From contig NZ_JAMBOP010000017.1 in the NCBI RefSeq assembly GCF_023715645.1, positions 1 to 64,000 of the forward strand: DNA of 64,000 nucleotides, read 5' to 3'. The position numbers and the translations under genes are program-made. This document shows positions 19,079 through 27,749 of this stretch, piece after piece. The stretch's first letter is position 1; the number at the start of each line of letters is the position of its first letter. This stretch comes from Bacillus cytotoxicus (GTDB taxonomy: Bacteria; Bacillota; Bacilli; Bacillales; Bacillaceae_G). Below the pieces are notes generated by a model. The model worked only from the letters and a program-made list of their open reading frames with translations. It made no database searches and had not been told where the DNA came from.

Positions 19079-20197
19079 TTACAGATTTCCGCGACGCGCC
19101 TGTTCTCTTTCAATCGATTCGAATAATGCTTTAAAATTACCTTCTCCAAATCCTCTTGACCCTTTACGCTGAATAATTTCAATAAATAAAGTTGGACGAT
19201 CCACAATTGGTTTCGTAAAAATTTGTAATAAGTACCCTTCATCATCACGATCCACAAGAATTTTTAGCTCTTTTAATTTTTCAATCTCTTCATCAATTTG
19301 ACCAACACGTGCTGTCAACTCTTCGTAATACGTATCTGGCGTATCTAAAAACTCGACGCCATTTGTACGCAGCGCAGAAACAGTTTTCACAATATCATTC
19401 GTTAATAAGGCAAGGTGCTGTACACCTGCACCGTTATAGAACTCTAAGTACTCCTGAATTTGTGATTTTCTCTTTCCATCTGCCGGTTCATTAATTGGGA
19501 ACTTAATACGACTTCCATTTGTCATTACCTTCGACATTAACGCAGAATACTCCGTACTAATATCATCATCGTCAAAATGAATCATTTGTTTAAAGCCCAT
19601 TACATTTTCGTAATAACTTACCCATTCTTCCATTTTTTCCACATTTCCAACAACATGATCAACAGCAACTAAACCTGTTTCTTCAACTGGAACAAGAGAT
19701 GTATTTGGTTCATATCCTGGCATAAACGCACCTTTATAATTTTTTCTTTCTACAAGTGTATGAATCGTATCACCGTATGTGCCAATGACTGCTTTTTTTA
19801 GCGTTCCATGTTTATCAGATAGCTCTTCTGGCGGAGCAATCGCAACTGCACCACGCTTTACAGCCTCTGTATATGCTTTCTCTACATCTTCTACTAGAAG
19901 TGCCACATCTTTTACTCCATCACCGTGCTGTTTTACAAATTCAGCAATGCGGCTATTCGTATTCAAAGCACCCGACACGACAAACCGCATATTTTTCTGC
20001 ACAAGTACATACGATACTTTCTCTCGATTTCCTGTTTCTAAACCAGAATATGCAGCTATACTAAATCCAAATGCTCTCGCAAGGTAATAACTCGTTTGTT
20101 TTGCATTACCAACATAAAATTCTAAATGATCAACATCACGTACTGGAAAAAAATCCTCCATTTGTGCCGCTAAATCATCCATAGACTTTTGTTTCAT
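19079..20197 (-). CDS. hppD: 4-hydroxyphenylpyruvate dioxygenase
   Basis: About 372 aa with two VOC domains. It converts 4-hydroxyphenylpyruvate to homogentisate with Fe(II). Iron ligands are visible as His in VAVDHVVGNV, His in GVQHLALLTND and Glu in LFIEIIQRKGSRGFGEGNF, which is also the C-terminal gating helix region. The ATG at 20197 is chosen because GATGAGG lies 6-7 nt upstream. It is the first gene of the tyrosine operon, 93 bp from fahA. Upstream lies a partial copy of the interspersed repeat, then an IS element. Confidence 0.96.
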   Translation of the reverse strand: MKQKSMDDLAAQMEDFFPVRDVDHLEFYVGNAKQTSYYLARAFGFSIAAYSGLETGNREKVSYVLVQKNMRFVVSGALNTNSRIAEFVKQHGDGVKDVALLVEDVEKAYTEAVKRGAVAIAPPEELSDKHGTLKKAVIGTYGDTIHTLVERKNYKGAFMPGYEPNTSLVPVEETGLVAVDHVVGNVEKMEEWVSYYENVMGFKQMIHFDDDDISTEYSALMSKVMTNGSRIKFPINEPADGKRKSQIQEYLEFYNGAGVQHLALLTNDIVKTVSALRTNGVEFLDTPDTYYEELTARVGQIDEEIEKLKELKILVDRDDEGYLLQIFTKPIVDRPTLFIEIIQRKGSRGFGEGNFKALFESIEREQARRGNL

Positions 20198-20384
20198 AAC
20201 TTCCTCATCCCCCTGCAATATAATTTTCTAATCTCTTCTCCCAAAAACAAAAACGCTTCCAATTGCAAGCAAAAAAACAAACCACACCGCAATTTGTTTT
20301 CATCAATTTTAAATCTTCTGTCTTTTTCGCCAAATACCTTCCTTTTTCTCTCATAGAAAATTCGACGTTTTTCTATCTATCCTA

Positions 20385-20482
20385 TAGTTTAAGCTCTGAC
20401 CGCTTCTTTGCATGGCCAGACGCTCTCGACCAGCCAAAAAGAAAAGAGTTTTATGTCGTTGTTTAATTTTCATCTAATATAA
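20385..20482 (+). repeat. Interspersed 200-bp repeat, copy 1 (right half only)
   Basis: Contains the family core CTGACCGCTTC and GCATGGCCAGACGCTCTCG, then GAGTTTTATGTCG. The left half is not recognisable. No gene is seen between 20198 and 20486. Confidence 0.75.
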
Positions 20483-20486
20483 TGGC

Positions 20487-21228
20487 TCAATAAAAACCAC
20501 CCGTGATAACGGGTGGTTTTCTCTGCGGCTGGAAGCCTTTGTTACTGACCAAACCCTAAAGGGCTACTGAACGGTTCGCCATATGTACTACTTCTACTGG
20601 ACAGACCTCAAAGGCCTCCGCTTATCTTCTCTTATTTTTCTTTACTTCTTCACCTGTGAATGGATCAATATATTCCATGAAACTTAATTGTTCTGCCACG
20701 ACATCATCTTGTATTTGATTTCGTATATATTCTTCTATTACCTTCTTGTTTCTTCCAACTGTGTCCACATAATATCCTGTACACCAAAATTTGCGGTTTC
20801 CATATCGATATTTCAAATGAGCATGTCGATCAAATATCATTAAACTACTTTTTCCTTTTAAATATCCTACAAATGCAGACACACTTAATTTAGGCGGAAT
20901 ACTTACTAACATATGCACATGGTCTTTACATGCCGTTGCTTCTATTATCTCTACACCTTTTCTTTCACACAGTTTTCTTAATATTTCTCCTATATCCTTT
21001 TTTATTTTCCCATAAATTACTTGTCTTCTATATTTCGGCGCAAACACAATGTGATACTTACAATTCCAGGTTGTGTGTGCTAAACTATTAGTGTCTTTTG
21101 ACATAAAAACTCCTCCGTTTGCTCAAATATTGGTTGGCGAACCAATTTTATTTTAGCACCTCGGAAGAGTTTTTTTTAATACCATGCTGAAAGCTTTTTA
21201 GAACCCTAGGCCTAGCCTAGGGTTTTCG
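20487..21228 (-). mobile_element. IS200-type insertion sequence
   Basis: A single Y1 transposase gene flanked by hairpins and without inverted-repeat ends, as in IS200. Downstream lies AAAACCACCCG / CGGGTGGTTTT (20494-20521) and upstream the near-perfect palindrome ACCCTAGGC-CTA-GCCTAGGGT (21203-21223). The leader before tnpA has a TTGGTTCGCCAACC-like stem that could mask translation. There is no companion tnpB. Exact ends are not determined. Confidence 0.7.
20622..21104 (-). CDS. tnpA: IS200/IS605-family Y1 transposase TnpA
   Basis: A 160-aa HUH single-strand transposase. The N-terminal block WNCKYHIVFAPKYRRQV, the metal-binding HVH in CKDHVHMLVSIPPK and the helix with the catalytic Tyr in WCTGYYVDTVGRN are all present, so the enzyme looks intact. 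It is slightly longer than many IS200 TnpA proteins because of a basic tail. It is the only transposase in the window. It shares no visible end sequence with the 200-bp repeats nearby. Confidence 0.93.
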   Translation of the reverse strand: MSKDTNSLAHTTWNCKYHIVFAPKYRRQVIYGKIKKDIGEILRKLCERKGVEIIEATACKDHVHMLVSIPPKLSVSAFVGYLKGKSSLMIFDRHAHLKYRYGNRKFWCTGYYVDTVGRNKKVIEEYIRNQIQDDVVAEQLSFMEYIDPFTGEEVKKNKRR

Positions 21229-21246
21229 TTTCTACAATAAAAAAAG

Positions 21247-21276
21247 GAACTTCGTTTTTCGAAGTCCCTCTTTCTT
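21247..21276 (+). terminator. Hairpin next to the IS200 element
   Basis: GGAACTTCG and CGAAGTCCC pair around a T-rich loop. It may be a terminator remnant of the disrupted upstream region. Confidence 0.4.
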
Positions 21277-21287
21277 TCACGTTCAAA

Positions 21288-21496
21288 TTTATCTATAGAT
21301 CCATTTTGATTTTTCAACATCCAAGTTGCTGTTATGTAAAACATATAGTGATATGCTACTTGTTTGCTCTCTTTGTTTTAACATTGCCCGTGGCAAAAAA
21401 AAGGCCCTGACCGTTTCTATGCATGGCCAGATGCTCTCGTTCACCCAAAAAGAAAGGGGGATTTTATGTCGTTGTTTCAAGTTGTACTTATATAAT
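21288..21496 (+). repeat. Interspersed 200-bp repeat, copy 2 (full length)
   Basis: Starts TATAGATCCATTTTGA, contains CCAAGTTGCTGTTATG, the core GGCCCTGACCGTTTCTATG and CATGGCCAGATGCTCTCG, and ends near TACTTATATAA, 5 bp from the stop of the small peptide gene at 21502. Confidence 0.85.
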
Positions 21497-21501
21497 TCAA
21501 A

Positions 21502-21612
21502 TTATACTAAAGCTTTTGCAAGAAACATAATCAGTGCTGTTAAGATCATTGCTGCTCCCGCTGATCCTAATAAGTCCATTTTTGTTAATTGTAATACTTC
21601 TTTGTTTTCCAT
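21502..21612 (-). CDS. Small single-span membrane peptide (36 aa), paralogue of the next gene
   Basis: A 36-codon gene with an AAAGGAGAATGAGG ribosome site. The product begins MENKEVLQLTKMDLLGSAG and then has one hydrophobic helix (MILTALIMFLAKALV). It is about 75 percent identical to the product of 21703-21813, and the flanking ribosome sites are alike, so this is a tandem duplication under selection. The Asp then Gly-x-Ala pattern recalls the peptides at 37731 and 39021. I do not recognise the family; a membrane role is inferred from hydrophobicity only. Confidence 0.7.
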   Translation of the reverse strand: MENKEVLQLTKMDLLGSAGAAMILTALIMFLAKALV

Positions 21613-21702
21613 TATCCTCATTCTCCTTTTCATAGATTTCTATATGTAACTTGCATTTTGTAATAGTTTCCCGTTCTACTTCCTATACAAAATTGCTTTG
21701 AA

Positions 21703-21813
21703 TTATACTAACGCACTTGCAAGAAATACGATTAATGCCGTTAACACTGTTGCTACTCCCGCTGATCCTAATAAGTCCATTTTTGTTAGTTGTAATACTT
21801 CTCTATTTTCCAT
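21703..21813 (-). CDS. Small single-span membrane peptide (36 aa)
   Basis: A 36-codon gene starting MENREVLQLTKMDLLGSAG, followed by a hydrophobic helix (ATVLTALIVFLASALV). The ribosome site is AAGGGAGAATGAG. Differences from its neighbour at 21502-21612 are mostly conservative substitutions or silent, as expected for a real protein. The two genes are 90 bp apart in the same direction and probably co-transcribed from the upstream interval, which has repeated GTTACA units. The function is unknown. Confidence 0.7.
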   Translation of the reverse strand: MENREVLQLTKMDLLGSAGVATVLTALIVFLASALV

Positions 21814-21925
21814 TGTTCTCATTCTCCCTTTTTTATAAGTATTTATATGTAATTAAAATTTAGGTCATCTTCAAGAAATAATTCATTCAAATTCTTTAAC
21901 TTAACGTCACATTTGAAATATTCAC

Positions 21926-21951
21926 TGTAACGTTTGTAACATTAATGTAAC
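21926..21951 (-). promoter_or_regulatory. Three GTTACA direct repeats upstream of the small-peptide pair
   Basis: Read on the minus strand GTTACA occurs three times (plus-strand TGTAAC at 21926, 21935 and 21946). The first two met by transcription are spaced 11 bp, one helical turn, as for OmpR-family regulators. They lie about 115-140 bp before the second peptide gene. Confidence 0.4.
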
Positions 21952-22029
21952 ATAACTATTTTATTTAAGCAATACCTCTATGAATTTATTACAAATATTT
22001 TTTTAGGAATCTTTAATACTAATGTGTAA

Positions 22030-22345
22030 TAGTTTTGACATATAAATCGCTGATACGCAGACTACTGCATGATCGCTACTGGCCGAGGCCACTGAAAAGT
22101 CACATTTATAAGAAAAAGGAGCACACTACCTACTATTTATAGGTGATGGACTCCGTTCTATTTTCAGCATATTGATAAAATGCATACTATGTTTTTAAAG
22201 TAATCACTTTTTTCAGTGCCTTCCTACTGGCATGTGGCAGGAAAAGGCCCTGGCCGCTCCTATGCGTGGCCAGTCGCTCTCGTCCCCCGCCTAAAAAGAA
22301 GGTCTTTATGTCGGTGTTTTAACGTGTATATATATAGTATGATAG
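22030..22345 (+). repeat. Interspersed 200-bp repeat, copy 3 (composite or interrupted)
   Basis: A left part (ATAAATCGCTGATACGCAG) resembles the family's left half. After about 130 bp of unrelated sequence the right half resumes: GGCATGTGGCAGGAAAAGG, then CTGGCCGCTCC, CGTGGCCAGTCGCTCTCG, and an end at TATATATAG. No gene is seen in 21814-22364. Confidence 0.65.
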
Positions 22346-22364
22346 AAACAAAGAGGTGGTCACT

Positions 22365-23234
22365 TTGAAATTAATCGCACTTGATATGGATGGCACACTA
22401 TTATCATCCAATCTAGAAATCTCCAATGAAAACTTGGAAGCAATCCGAGATGCGGAAAAAGCAGGACACATCGTTATGATTTGTTCTGGCAGAGCCAAAG
22501 AAGATATTTTAAAACTACTTGAGCAATATCAATTATCCCTTCCACTAGGGGCTAGTAACGGGGCAGTAGTATATGCTGATGGAAAGGTCATTCACTCACG
22601 TACTTTGAATAGAGAAAAAGTATATGAAATTGCCAAGCAGCTCGAAGCGGAGAAGTTTCCGTATAAACTCTATACAAACAAAGGTGTGTATGCACCGTAT
22701 AATTGGAAAGAACAAGTTACAAAATCTTTTCAACTAAACAAAGAGTCTCTTGACATTACAATCGAAGAAATTGAACGAATTACCGAAAATCAACTAAAGG
22801 CTAATTTAATTACAACATTCCAAAGTATTGAAGATGTAATATCCGATTCAACTATTGAAATTTCAAAATTCTTCATCCTTACATTCAATACAGATAATCG
22901 TACACAATTACTACAATCATTAGAAAAAGATGAAGCAGTAATGGTAACAGCATCCGCCCCAACAAACTTAGAAATTATGGACAAACACGGCCATAAAGGC
23001 ACCGGATTACAAGAGATGGCAAAATATTTTCATATCCCTTTACAAGATACAATTGCCATTGGGGATAACTTTAATGATGTACCAATGTTAGAAGTAGCCG
23101 GCTTATCGATTGCAATGGGAAATGCAGAGGACGATGTCAAACAGCTATGTGATATCGTAACAACAACAAATGATGAGAATGGTGTAGCTAATGCCATCTG
23201 GCAACATATTTTACCTAAAACAATACAGAGGTAA
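22365..23234 (+). CDS. Cof-type HAD-IIB family phosphatase
   Basis: About 289 aa. Motif I is LIALDMDGTLL at the N-terminus (nucleophile Asp and acid/base Asp), motif II is MICSGR and motif IV is GDNFNDVPMLEVAG. A large C2B cap lies between, as in the Cof/YkrA group of sugar- or nucleotide-phosphate phosphatases. Start is placed at TTG 22365 behind AGAGGTGG, giving MKLIALDMDG; a GTG nine bases upstream lacks its own ribosome site. It stands alone and is followed by a terminator. Confidence 0.9.
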   Translation: MKLIALDMDGTLLSSNLEISNENLEAIRDAEKAGHIVMICSGRAKEDILKLLEQYQLSLPLGASNGAVVYADGKVIHSRTLNREKVYEIAKQLEAEKFPYKLYTNKGVYAPYNWKEQVTKSFQLNKESLDITIEEIERITENQLKANLITTFQSIEDVISDSTIEISKFFILTFNTDNRTQLLQSLEKDEAVMVTASAPTNLEIMDKHGHKGTGLQEMAKYFHIPLQDTIAIGDNFNDVPMLEVAGLSIAMGNAEDDVKQLCDIVTTTNDENGVANAIWQHILPKTIQR

Positions 23235-23243
23235 TGAAAAATA

Positions 23244-23292
23244 GAAAAGAAGATAACCCCCTACTATGTATAGTATGGTTATCTTCTTTTTC
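23244..23292 (+). terminator. Terminator of the HAD phosphatase gene
   Basis: Long arms AAAAGAAGATAACC and GGTTATCTTCTTTT separated by 18 nt, followed by TTTCATTTT. Confidence 0.8.
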
Positions 23293-23430
23293 ATTTTCTG
23301 TACATCGATGGAATTTCGAGTGCTTAATTAAAGGACGTTTACATTACGTGAAAATTCTCTTTAAAAATCATTCTATTCATTACTAGACAAGCATACGATA
23401 ATAACAGATTCTTAATAAAGGGGCGAAAAC

Positions 23431-23631
23431 ATGGACAAGTTATTCCTACATGTCTTGAACTATATTTGTTTAATGCTCGTTATATTAGGAGCATTGCTCT
23501 TATTCCCGTTCTTCCCGGCGTTCGTCCTCTTTTCAGTGCTTATCTTCATGTTCGGGATTGCAATTGTCATTTCACTTAAGCCAATAGAAGAACAAGAAAA
23601 AGAAAGCAGAATGCAGCGTGCGAAGCTGTAA
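23431..23631 (+). CDS. Small two-helix membrane protein (66 aa), unknown function
   Basis: A 66-aa protein with AAGGGGCG before the ATG. Two hydrophobic stretches (about residues 8-27 and 31-49) are followed by a charged tail rich in Glu and Lys. I do not recognise the family. The stop codon is inside the loop of a strong terminator, which supports it being the true end of a short transcript. It converges with the lnrN-like gene. Confidence 0.65.
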   Translation: MDKLFLHVLNYICLMLVILGALLLFPFFPAFVLFSVLIFMFGIAIVISLKPIEEQEKESRMQRAKL

Positions 23632-23648
23632 ATTCTGCTTTCTTTTTT
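23603..23648 (+). terminator. Terminator of the 66-aa membrane protein gene
   Basis: AAAGCAGAAT and ATTCTGCTTT arms with an inner CAGC/GCTG stem, then seven T. It may also serve the opposite-strand lnrN-like gene. Confidence 0.8.
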
Positions 23649-24794
23649 TCAATCATAACGTATTCTCGTTAAACCGATGACAAAGAAAATACCAGCAAAT
23701 AAAAGTAGCACTCCAATATATCCTGTTATATCGGCCAGTCCTCCCCCTCTCGCAATTAATTCTGTAAAACCGCGCATTGCCCATGTTTGTGGGACAAAGT
23801 TGGCAATCTTTTGCATAAACTCCGGTTCTATTTCAATTGGCCAATACAATCCGCTAATCATACAAGTTGAAATAATGATGATATTTCCTAATGCTGATTG
23901 CTGTTCTGTCGTTTTCACTACACTTGCTAACAATAAAGCTAAGCCGATGACAGCAAGTAATAACACTGAGACAAGTGCAATAATCCCTAACGTATCCCCC
24001 CACTGTACATCAAATAATAGATTCGTTAATATTATAAGTGCTCCAAATTGAACCCAACCAATTAGGAAGAATGAAAGAATATATCCAGCTAGTACTTGCA
24101 CTTTCGTAACAGGTGTTTCCAACAAGCGATGCCATACACCCATTTGCTTTGCTTTTAAAATTGTTCCTGTGCTACTCAGCATAACAATCATTACAAATAA
24201 AATTGAAAATCCTGCTGCTCTAGCTGATACACCATTAATTGTTTTCGTTCCTGTTACAATAGATTTTTTATGAATCTTAACAGGCTCTGCTTTCATATGG
24301 ATGGTTTCGTACATTGTCTCCCAAGACTTTCCGCTATTTTGGCTCCATACATTCGCTCCTTTTACTTCTACTTCCATTTTTTTTAATGTATTTTGCAACA
24401 CATGCTCTACGGAAGCACCGCCTGTAAAATCAGCACTAGATTGAAATAGAACTTTATCACCTTTTCCATCTAACATTTGCTGTTGAAAGTCTTTCCCAAT
24501 TGTTACAATACCAGAGGCTTTTTTATTTTCAATTTCCTTCTTTGCCTCTTCATATGAACCTTTTTCCACACTCACAAGATCGTTATGCGTTAATGATTCA
24601 TAATAGGAAGCTGCCAATTTTGACTGATCTTCATCAACCAAAATAATTTTCACCTTATCGTTACCACTTCCACCTAGAAGTCCGCCAAAAACTAATGTGA
24701 AAAGAATCGGCATACCTAACATAAGAAAATAACTTTGCGGCTTCATTAATATTTGCTTTAACTCTAGTGAACAAATCACCCAAATTTTTTTCAC
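23649..24794 (-). CDS. ABC-2 type transporter permease, LnrN/YfiN-like
   Basis: A 381-aa permease: one N-terminal membrane helix, a large extracytoplasmic domain (about residues 45-180) and five to six C-terminal helices, as in ABC2_membrane_3 proteins. It is last in a five-gene minus-strand set (sensor kinase, response regulator, ATPase, two ABC-2 permeases) that matches the order of B. subtilis lnrJKLMN, which gives resistance to linear polyene linearmycins. The function is inferred from synteny and domains; the exported or sensed compound may differ. Confidence 0.8.
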   Translation of the reverse strand: MKKIWVICSLELKQILMKPQSYFLMLGMPILFTLVFGGLLGGSGNDKVKIILVDEDQSKLAASYYESLTHNDLVSVEKGSYEEAKKEIENKKASGIVTIGKDFQQQMLDGKGDKVLFQSSADFTGGASVEHVLQNTLKKMEVEVKGANVWSQNSGKSWETMYETIHMKAEPVKIHKKSIVTGTKTINGVSARAAGFSILFVMIVMLSSTGTILKAKQMGVWHRLLETPVTKVQVLAGYILSFFLIGWVQFGALIILTNLLFDVQWGDTLGIIALVSVLLLAVIGLALLLASVVKTTEQQSALGNIIIISTCMISGLYWPIEIEPEFMQKIANFVPQTWAMRGFTELIARGGGLADITGYIGVLLLFAGIFFVIGLTRIRYD

Positions 24795-24806
24795 TGCTCT
24801 CTCCTC

Positions 24807-26003
24807 CTATCTAGTACGTAACCGTAATGTTCCAATGATAACGGAAAGGATGCCAGCACTAGATAAACTTAAAATAATTGGTAGTAACGCCTGCCAAGAC
24901 GTTCCTGACATAATATCTAGGAAACTCGTAAGTGCCCATTTATTTGGTGCAATGTTAGCAAGCTTTTGCAACGCTTCTGGGAATGCATAAATCGGTAGCA
25001 TAGAACCGCCTAATATTGCTAACAGTTGAATCCCAATCCCGCCCATAACATCTGCTGTTTTTTCATCTCGAATAAAGGCAGCAATCAACATTGATAAGCC
25101 CGATACACAAATTGCATAGGAAACTCCCACTACAATAAGCTGCGCAATGTTATCTCCCCAGTTCACACCGAATGCATAATGGGTTGCAATGACAAATACG
25201 CCAAATTGAATACATGCAAATAGTAACGTTCCAAAAAATTTCCCTAACAAAACAGAATAAGAACTTGTCGGTGTCGTTAACAACCTTGCTAACGTTTCTG
25301 TTCGTTGTTCCCCTACAATTGATTTTGCACCAACTGTTATGTTATATAGGAGAAACATTACTAACATTGCTGCCGCATAATATTGCATGGCAACAACCGT
25401 TTTCTTACCAATTGTGCCTGTTTGAATTCCAGTTTCATGTGAAGTTGCAATTGCTGGCAGATCGGTTCCCATATTCTTTGCTACTTCTTGCACATTTCCT
25501 TGCTGAGATTGCGCCAAATCCGTTACTACACTTTTTGTAGCAAATGCTACCGTTTGTGCTCGTTCAGCAAAAGACTGAATGAATGAATCTGCAATTTTTG
25601 CTTGTATGTCTTTCGCAGGATCCGTAAGCAGTTCAACTTCTTTTAACTTTCCTTCTTGTATATGTTCACTCCACTGCTTCGGAATCATAATCCCAACGTC
25701 AATCTTCTTCTCCTTCAACATATTTTCTAAGTCAGTTCGCGAAGAAGCTTTCCAGACTTTCACATCATCTTTTATTTCTTTTGCCTCCAATACGTCTGTT
25801 CGAAACATAGTAGCAAATGTATCTTCATCTTCTTGATAATATCCAATTACTGTTTTCGGTAATCCGCCTTCTTCTAGAACGGCACTTAAAGCTGATCCTA
25901 AAATAGCCGTTAATAAAAGCGGCATAAGTAACATCATCATGAAACCACGCCGATCCGTAAATCGAATCTTAAAATCTTTCCATGCGATAATAAAACTTTT
26001 CAT
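24807..26003 (-). CDS. ABC-2 type transporter permease, LnrM/YfiM-like
   Basis: A 398-aa permease with the same plan as its neighbour: TM1 at about residues 20-42, a long outside domain, and a C-terminal membrane domain with the QRTETLARLLTTPTSSYSVLLGKF ABC-2 signature segment. It is 12 bp from the following permease gene and 12 bp from the ATPase gene, so the three are clearly one operon. The two permeases are probably paralogues that form a heterodimer with the ATPase. Confidence 0.82.
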   Translation of the reverse strand: MKSFIIAWKDFKIRFTDRRGFMMMLLMPLLLTAILGSALSAVLEEGGLPKTVIGYYQEDEDTFATMFRTDVLEAKEIKDDVKVWKASSRTDLENMLKEKKIDVGIMIPKQWSEHIQEGKLKEVELLTDPAKDIQAKIADSFIQSFAERAQTVAFATKSVVTDLAQSQQGNVQEVAKNMGTDLPAIATSHETGIQTGTIGKKTVVAMQYYAAAMLVMFLLYNITVGAKSIVGEQRTETLARLLTTPTSSYSVLLGKFFGTLLFACIQFGVFVIATHYAFGVNWGDNIAQLIVVGVSYAICVSGLSMLIAAFIRDEKTADVMGGIGIQLLAILGGSMLPIYAFPEALQKLANIAPNKWALTSFLDIMSGTSWQALLPIILSLSSAGILSVIIGTLRLRTR

Positions 26004-26015
26004 ACTTTCCCCTCC

Positions 26016-26948
26016 TTAATCACGAAGTGAACGACCTGTTAGTTGTAAAAAGAGTGCTTCTAGATTCGGCTCTTGTACTTCAAGTTTTGCAATTTGCACA
26101 CGATTTCCAACGACTTCGGAAACAACCGTACCAACCGCATCACTATGCGTCAAAGCAATATCAATCGTATTCGAATCCTCATCTGCTACAATACGCTCTA
26201 CAACAGGAAGCGCTTGTAATTTCTGCAATAATTGTTGATCGTAACGATTGACCTGTAGCTTCACCATAAAACCATCGGCAAGTCGATTACATAGTTCGCT
26301 TTTCGTTCCAATTGCAATGACCTTGCCATGATCTACAATCGCAAGGCGCTCACATAAATATTCAACTTCCTCCATGTAATGACTCGTATAAATAACTGTC
26401 ATTCCCTTTTCATTTAACTTTTTCACTGTTTCTAAAATATGATTTCGTGATTGCGGATCAATTCCAACTGTCGGTTCATCCATAATTAATAGTTCAGGTT
26501 CATGCATAAGTGCAGCTCCGATATTTACACGGCGCTTCATACCACCTGAAAATGTTTCAATTTTATCTTTAGCACGGTCTTCTAGACCAACATATGCTAA
26601 CACTTCATCTGCACGTTTCTTTGCTGCCGCTCCGCTTAGGCCGTACATTTTTCCCCAGAAAATTAAGTTCTCCTTTGCTGAAAGCGTCGGATATAAAGCA
26701 ATATCTTGCGGGACAACTCCGATTTTCTGCTTCGCTTCCATCGGATATTCCTTCACAGACTTCCCGCCAACACGTATATCCCCGCTATCATACGGAAAGA
26801 GTCCGCAAATCATGGAAATGGTTGTTGACTTTCCTGCCCCGTTTGGACCAAGCAATCCGAATGTTTCCCCTTTCTCAATCGAAAATGATACGCCTCTCAC
26901 GACTTCTTTTTTCCCGAAAGATTTTGTAATATGATCTACGACTAACAT
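26016..26948 (-). CDS. ABC transporter ATP-binding protein, LnrL/YfiL-like
   Basis: A 310-aa ATPase. Walker A is GPNGAGKST, signature is FSGGMKRRVNI, Walker B is LLIMDEPTVGID, with the switch His in YTSHYMEEVE. A C-terminal domain of about 90 residues after the switch is typical of DrrA/NatA-type exporters. It drives the two permeases encoded just downstream. A promoter for this three-gene unit should lie in 26949-27040, since the kinase/regulator pair ends in its own terminator. Confidence 0.9.
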   Translation of the reverse strand: MLVVDHITKSFGKKEVVRGVSFSIEKGETFGLLGPNGAGKSTTISMICGLFPYDSGDIRVGGKSVKEYPMEAKQKIGVVPQDIALYPTLSAKENLIFWGKMYGLSGAAAKKRADEVLAYVGLEDRAKDKIETFSGGMKRRVNIGAALMHEPELLIMDEPTVGIDPQSRNHILETVKKLNEKGMTVIYTSHYMEEVEYLCERLAIVDHGKVIAIGTKSELCNRLADGFMVKLQVNRYDQQLLQKLQALPVVERIVADEDSNTIDIALTHSDAVGTVVSEVVGNRVQIAKLEVQEPNLEALFLQLTGRSLRD

Positions 26949-27040
26949 GTCGATTCAACCCCTTTAATGTAATCTCACTATGATTGTAAAAAAAAACCTT
27001 TCTCTTTCCATCGCTCTTCAGATAGAAAATGCATAATAAA

Positions 27041-27063
27041 AAAGCAGCATCATCTGCTGCTTT
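27041..27063 (-). terminator. Terminator after the response regulator gene
   Basis: Arms AAAGCAGC and GCTGCTTT around ATCATCT with T/A runs on both sides. It separates the regulatory pair from the transporter operon, which suggests the transporter is induced separately by the regulator. Confidence 0.75.
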
Positions 27064-27086
27064 TTCATACTTATCTATGCCAAAAG

Positions 27087-27749
27087 TCATATGTAAACTG
27101 TAATGCCGTAGCGCACCGCAAAAATAGCTGCTTGCGTTCGGTCGCGAATATCCAATTTACTAATAATATTGGAGACGTGATTTTTTACCGTTCCTTCTGT
27201 AATAAATAGCTTCTCGGCAATTTCTTTATTATTTAATCCATGACCTAATTCCCGCAGCACTTCAACTTCCCGCTCTGTTAACTGCTCGATTTGTTGTGGA
27301 GCATGTTGCTCAGAAATGCTATCTGTTTTCGTTCTCTTCAATTCTTTCACAATTTCAGCAGTCATATCTTGCGGGAGGACGACTCCTCCTGCATGCACAG
27401 TCAAGATTGCCTGCACAATTGTATCTGTCTCCATGTCTTTTAATAAATAGCCGCTTGCTCCTTGTTCGAGTGCTGCAAAAATAAGTTCACTATCATTAAA
27501 CGTAGTCAACATAAGTACTTTTATATGAGGAAAACGCTCTCTTATTAAACGTGTTCCCTCGACACCGTTTGTATGCGGCATACGGATATCCATTAGAATA
27601 ATTTCAGGCTGAAGCTGTTCAGCATTTTGTACCGCTTCTTCTCCATCACTTGCCGTTCCAGCCACTTCAAGTTCTGGACGTAAATTTAATAACATCGCTA
27701 ATCCATCACGAACTAACGACTGATCATCAACAATCATAATTCGAATCAT
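27087..27749 (-). CDS. NarL/LuxR-family response regulator, LnrK/YfiK-like
   Basis: About 220 aa. The receiver domain has the acidic pocket IVDDQ, the phospho-acceptor Asp in IILMDIRMP and the conserved Lys in GYLLKDM. The C-terminal LuxR HTH reads LTEREVEVLRELGHGLNNKEIAE. The ATG at 27749 overlaps the kinase stop by ATGA, the usual translational coupling. By synteny it should activate the ABC-2 operon next to it when its kinase senses membrane-active compounds. Confidence 0.9.
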   Translation of the reverse strand: MIRIMIVDDQSLVRDGLAMLLNLRPELEVAGTASDGEEAVQNAEQLQPEIILMDIRMPHTNGVEGTRLIRERFPHIKVLMLTTFNDSELIFAALEQGASGYLLKDMETDTIVQAILTVHAGGVVLPQDMTAEIVKELKRTKTDSISEQHAPQQIEQLTEREVEVLRELGHGLNNKEIAEKLFITEGTVKNHVSNIISKLDIRDRTQAAIFAVRYGITVYI

